A stretch of DNA of 64,000 nucleotides from the NCBI RefSeq assembly GCF_910592395.1, contig NC_088318.1, forward strand, positions 13,206,349 to 13,270,348. Direction: 5' to 3'. The translations under genes and the position numbers were made by a program. Under the pieces are notes generated by a model. It saw nothing but the letters and a program-made list of their open reading frames with translations, was not told the origin of the DNA and ran no database searches. The DNA is from Lineus longissimus. Its lineage: Eukaryota; Nemertea; Pilidiophora; Heteronemertea; Lineidae. The stretch's first letter is position 1. Every line of letters begins with the position of its first letter. This document shows positions 60,555-64,000 of the stretch, one piece after another.

Positions 60555-63500
60555 CTATGACTGGTCGTCAGAGTCCGCCTCATTGTCAGATTTAGTGGCA
60601 GTGGGTACAACTTTCACTTCCTCCGGCACAGTACGTCTTTTCTTTGTTGCAAGATTCAAAATCTCCCCCTCTTCAAGTTCATTCTCTGGCCTGACAACTT
60701 TTTGCTTGTGTTTTGTCGACTTCGTTTTTGGCGAATGTTTTTTTTGTTTCTTAATTGATAAATCCTGCGCCTCCATCTGCTCCGGATTGTCCTCACTTTC
60801 AGAGTTGTTTTTGCCGACGGCAGCAGCAGCAGCGGCCGCAGCTGCAGCGCCATTAAGCATCTGAGCCTGCGCTAGCGTAGCAAATGAGGTGGGAATATTA
60901 GCAGGTAAGCTAAAGTTGCCCATCTGAGCAGCCATTATGGAATTGTATAACATCGGATTGTACATGAGCGGAAATGAACCTGCAGAACTTGCAGTCTTAT
61001 CATCCGAGTCGGAACTGTCATTTTTCGTCGATGATTCTGTTACCGTTGTTTTTGTCGGACCAGCAGTTGTCATCGGCAAACCAAATGCTGCCATGTTGGC
61101 CATACTGAACATCGGATTCATCCCGAGGCTTGGAAGCGCACCAAATGGAATACCCATTCCCAACTTCATCAGAGCAGGATTGGCCATCGCTAAGGCGTTC
61201 ATCTGTGAAGCGGAGGAATATGGACTCTGCGAGGATCGAGGCACACTGGAACTTGCAGTCGGTGGACGACCCCGCCGTTTCTCTGATGGGAAGAGTATAC
61301 GACTGTGAAGGGCTTCTGGAAGATTGCCCTGAAAATGAAAGGCCACAAAATACGTTATCATCAATTAAATACAGAATATAGACCATACACACGTAATGTT
61401 TATTGAACTTGACTCCAGAAAGTAGCTCTTTCACTCCATGCTTTCATTCGAATAATATGTATGTACTTTTAAAGACCTAATCTGTAGCAAAGAGACTGTA
61501 TTCCATATGACAGATCTGACAAATGCCGATATCACAAAGGACAGGATTGAAGACAATGGCTATTGTAAACAGCTAAGGAGTTCATCAATCCACGCTATTT
61601 TTACCAAAGTGATACGGGGTATGAAAGATGCCATATAAGGATATCTGTGAGGCATACCTTTTCTTTGACTAAATGGGCCCACTTTGGATCGACGAAGAAG
61701 TTGGCATTCTGTGTGAGCCATTCTGCCAGATGTTTGAGTGGAGGAGCTTTAGCACCAGTGATCTGCAAGTGACAATCATTTATTAACCTTGGCAAAGGGA
61801 CATTCAATGTCAAACTTGTAGCATTTGGCCCTGAACTCAAACTGGAATCGACACTCCTTTAATCAAGAGGTTCTTGTTTCTGGTAATGCTTTTGACAGGA
61901 AATTCCCTCTCTTGTCAGTCGAGTCCCTGAAATTCTTGAACGTTAAGTTCATTTTGACATTTTAAAGGTTATTTCACCTATTTTCAAGGAAGTGAGGTTA
62001 AGCATCGTCAGGATTTTCTACAATGTAAACCCGATTGTCATTTCTTTAGCACTTCTGGCCTTTGTAGTATAATGAGCAATAGCCTCTTCATATTTGTTCA
62101 GCAGGCCTTCTAAATAATGAGTACTCACCCGCTTTCCAGTAACTTTATTGACAACCGAAACATTTTCCTCTCCAGTCAGATTATCAAGATCAAGCTTTGC
62201 TGGGTCCAATCTTGGTCGTCGCTTTTTACGTTTGTCGATGAAGAATTGCTGAAAGGAAGAGAAGAAAGACTATGACAAATCCAGCTGAAAGCATTATCAT
62301 GATTGAAAGGGAAAATAAAGTCAAGATTTCTTTGTCAGCATTAGTGAACTAGTGACCGGGTATATCAACAATGAACAATAAAAGGACTCTTACTTGGTCA
62401 AATTGAACCGCTGGTTCTATCTGGTCATCAGGCAGATCGACCATGTATCCGGGATGATTGTCCAACCACTCCTCCAGCTCTAACCTCGATGGTGCCTCCT
62501 CCCCAGAAAGTCGCGAGCCATCCTCGATGTTCACAACCGGAACTCTTGCTTCTGAAAGCACAAAACGGAACAAAAGTTAGAAGACTCAAGGTAGGAGGCT
62601 GGGTGAACTGGTGTGACTTATCACTAATCATTTTTGTTCGAACGATGATATAAAATTGAACTAAATTAATCAAACAAAAGGTCAGAATACAAACTTACCA
62701 GGTGCAAGACTCGTCAATTTATAAGCTCGATGCATTGTGGGTTTTTTGCCAGTGGCTTGAGCCATGGCGAGGGCTACTTGCTCTGCTGCGGCCATCGCTG
62801 AGTGATCATCAGGCATGCGCTCAACCTTTCGCTTGCGGCCACGTTTCTTTTGACCTTCACCCTGGAATAGTCAATGTCGGAAAAATTGAAACGTATTCTG
62901 TGGGGACTCTGCATTGTTACTCTGGGTGTACCAGTGAGTAAACTTCCAAGTTTCAACTGAAAAGTTAACTGCGATGTGAAGAATGTCATTTTCCAGTATA
63001 CCACTGGTGGTGGTGCGGGATTTGAAGGAGTATCGTTGCTTACCATGAAGATAGGTGTCCTTGTGTGTCCAATGCCATGCTTCGACTCTCGCGGTATTGA
63101 TATGTCACCGTGGTCATTGTCCGTGTCATCATTCGTGTCATTGGTTAGGCTGTCGGTGGGTGTCTGCAGGAGAAAGTGATTCATAAATATCAAAGCAAGT
63201 TACGTGTATATACTTTGCCAATAACAAGCTATTGTCTTTGTCTTTTATCCAGGCCAGCAATGTAACAAAGGTTGTCGCTTTCAAGTAGTTTGATTCTACC
63301 ATGTAGCAAATGTTTGGTTCTTCACATCAGGAAAATCGGATAAATGTGCAAACGCTTGATAAATTCGAAAAGGTTTGCCAGACCAATGCCAAGTTTGAAA
63401 GTCCTCAGTCCCGTCTTGAAGTGGCACTCAGTGAGGTGTTTCCCCTCGTGCACTAAAAATCATCACCGGACAGGTGTTCACGAATTGATACTGGCACCCG

Positions 63501-64000
63501 CTTTCCGACATAAATTATTGGCGTCACCAATCTCACTCACCCTCATTCCACACAGACTATCCTGCTGGCTATCACTGTCGACCTGGTGACCATACAACTC
63601 GAGCAGCCGGGCTGTTCGCTCAGCTTCAATATCCTGCTTCCTACGACGCTTCTTTTTCTTGATCTTTATTTTCAAACCGTCTCCTAAAAACGATGAAAGT
63701 GATAAACCGTGATGCAAAAGATCAACCAAGGTGGATTTTTTGCCCAAATTTATCCAACATGGCCGGGCTTTTTGACCCGTTGCCATAGTTTCAACCAAAG
63801 CATGCTATGTTAATGAGTTGTTGTCAACAAGATCAAGGTATCCTGAACATCTGTGAGGTGACAACCTGACGATCCTGTTTTTGATCATCAACATGACTGG
63901 TGTCGTAACTTAACCACAAGATTCAGAGGACATGTCTTATATGCGTCACATCCTTGAGGGCGAACAAGACACGCATCGAACATTACCTACCTTGAGCAAA
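60555..64000 (-). CDS. CHD7: CHD6/7/8/9 (Kismet) chromatin remodeller, C-terminal part with two BRK domains
   Basis: Exons are complement(60555..61328, 61658..61762, 62129..62248, 62394..62551, 62699..62861, 63044..63163, 63541..63683, 63991..>64000). About 530 C-terminal residues are visible; the chromodomains and helicase lie beyond the window. In order: a basic K/R segment ending I-E-A-E-R as in CHD7; an R-G-R-K-R-K segment; BRK domain 1 (V-P-V-V-N-I-E-D-G to H-P-G-Y-M-V-D); a linker K-L-D-L-D-N-L-T-G-E-E-N; BRK domain 2 split over two exons (V-S-V-V-N-K-V-T-G-K-R, then A-P-P-L-K-H-L to W-A-H-L-V-K); an AT-hook-like R-R-G-R-P-P; an Ala run of about 10; and a Ser/Asp/Lys-rich tail with Q-D-L-S. 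Family members slide nucleosomes at H3K4me1 enhancers. Invertebrates usually have one such gene, so orthology to CHD7 alone is not claimed. Confidence 0.92.

Noticed and set aside
60937-61308. 123-codon plus-strand frame
   Set aside because: It is the antisense shadow of the last CHD exon.
62018-62128. Read-through of the CHD exon into a frame reading S-T-H-Y-L-E-G
   Set aside because: The splice donor at 62128 (GTGAGT) and the in-phase BRK continuation at 61762 show this is intron.

Overview
The window is nuclear DNA from an animal, most likely a marine bilaterian invertebrate. The genes have many GT-AG introns, encode animal-type proteins, and include one RB-family pocket protein and one Kismet/CHD6-9-type remodeller. 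The introns hold short inverted-repeat transposons and tRNA-derived SINE-like pieces. The sequence does not let me name the phylum.

Layout. (1) 1248-4358, minus: a three-exon nuclear protein with a divergent RFX-type winged helix. (2) 6660-9763, plus: magnesium-dependent phosphatase 1 (MDP1), head to head with gene 1 and carrying a pair of homologous, apparently mutually exclusive exons over the catalytic motif. (3) 10428-15827, minus: a SNX16-like PX/coiled-coil sorting nexin, 11 exons, convergent with MDP1. (4) 16762-22925, plus: RAB2, 7 exons, complete at 212 aa and head to head with SNX16. (5) 32756-45918, minus: a p107/p130 pocket protein, 21 exons, 1063 aa, with a probable long 3' UTR down to about 29.06 kb. 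(6) About 46-58.7 kb: no supportable protein gene; inverted-repeat elements, degenerate minisatellites, exon-like duplicated segments and a recent three-unit tandem array of about 1.2-1.3 kb. (7) 60555 to beyond 64000, minus: the C-terminal part of a CHD6/7/8/9 (Kismet) protein with two BRK domains.

How the genes fit together. SNX16 and RAB2 both act in endomembrane traffic; the pocket protein and the CHD remodeller act on chromatin and cell-cycle transcription. The most notable point is linkage. RAB2, RBL and CHD genes lie next to each other here, and their human co-orthologs remain linked in pairs (RAB2A-CHD7, RAB2B-CHD8, RBL2-CHD9, RBL1-CHD6). The window therefore looks like the unduplicated ancestral arrangement.

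Exon limits were worked out by hand from GT-AG sites, reading phase and remembered family sequences. No alignment or expression data were available. UTR ends, regulatory motifs and repeat-family names are inferences.
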